From contig JALGPX010000033.1 of the NCBI GenBank assembly GCA_023515795.1, positions 1 through 64,000 on the forward strand: 64,000 bases of DNA, read 5' to 3'. Positions 63,966-64,000 of this stretch are shown here, piece after piece. The number at the start of each line of letters is the position of its first letter. The first letter of the stretch is position 1. Made by a program: the position numbers and the translations under genes. A model generated the notes under the pieces. It was not told the origin of the DNA, made no database searches, and saw nothing but the letters and a program-made list of their open reading frames with translations. Origin of the DNA: Amoeboaphelidium occidentale (taxonomy: Eukaryota; Aphelidiomycota; Aphelidea).

Positions 63966-64000
63966 TTCATGGGATGTAATTTATTGGTAGAATACGTTCT

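Overview
The window is nuclear DNA of a gene-dense, intron-bearing eukaryote. Roughly 40 protein genes sit on both strands with very short spacers: two start codons lie 22 bp apart, and one stop codon is 3 bp from the next start. About 27 introns can be placed because they restore a family-conserved reading frame. All but two or three are 32-48 nt long with GT...AG ends. The gene mix points to an early-diverging fungus or close fungal relative (inference, no marker phylogeny possible here). Fungal-type features are a trifunctional FOL1 folate enzyme, an Ssk2/Wis4-type MAP3K, Naf1, an Srs2/UvrD-type helicase, GPI-like secreted proteins with Kex2-like sites and Mid2-like membrane sensors. Features lost or altered in yeasts but found in other eukaryotes are a SWEET sugar transporter, an Atg16 with a WD40 propeller, TBC1D5, BLOC1S1, a GT14 glycosyltransferase and a histone-type 3' stem-loop. 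No tRNA, rRNA, CRISPR or transposon was seen.

Layout. 0-12 kb: histone H4 with a 3' stem-loop, an unknown protein, a WW/FF-domain splicing factor, three TALE homeobox genes interleaved with a SWEET transporter, a GT14 glycosyltransferase, an F-box gene, and Mtq2 methyltransferase. 11.6-26 kb: gamma-tubulin complex GCP2 (containing a one-N assembly join), Atg16 with WD40 repeats, a mitochondrial RNase III-like ribosomal protein, Naf1, a mitochondrial-type DEAD-box helicase, two unknown proline-rich proteins beside a second assembly gap, signal peptidase subunit SPC1 and a RhoGEF. 26-39.6 kb: importin-9/Kap114, PKA catalytic subunit, three small secreted proteins around the nucleoporin Aladin, FOL1 and a TBC1D5-like RabGAP. 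39.7-47 kb: a Golgi-type sulfotransferase-like protein followed by three single-pass membrane proteins, two of which are clear paralogues. 47-64 kb: PIF1 with a PIP box, an Srs2-like helicase, Nup85, BLOC1S1, small secreted or membrane proteins, a kelch-ectodomain receptor with a pseudokinase tail, a BRCT-fused MAP3K and one partly resolved small gene at the edge.

The most interesting stretch is 56.5-63.3 kb. A signal-peptide/kelch/TM/pseudokinase receptor lies 99 bp downstream of an Ssk2-family MAP3K that carries an N-terminal BRCT domain, both on the minus strand. Both architectures are unusual, and together they may form a signalling module (inference). Other items worth a second look are the shared C-terminal motif of the three homeodomain proteins, the Mid2-like paralogues, a stop-free 48-nt intron in SPC1, and two duplicated-flank assembly joins that break otherwise intact sequence.
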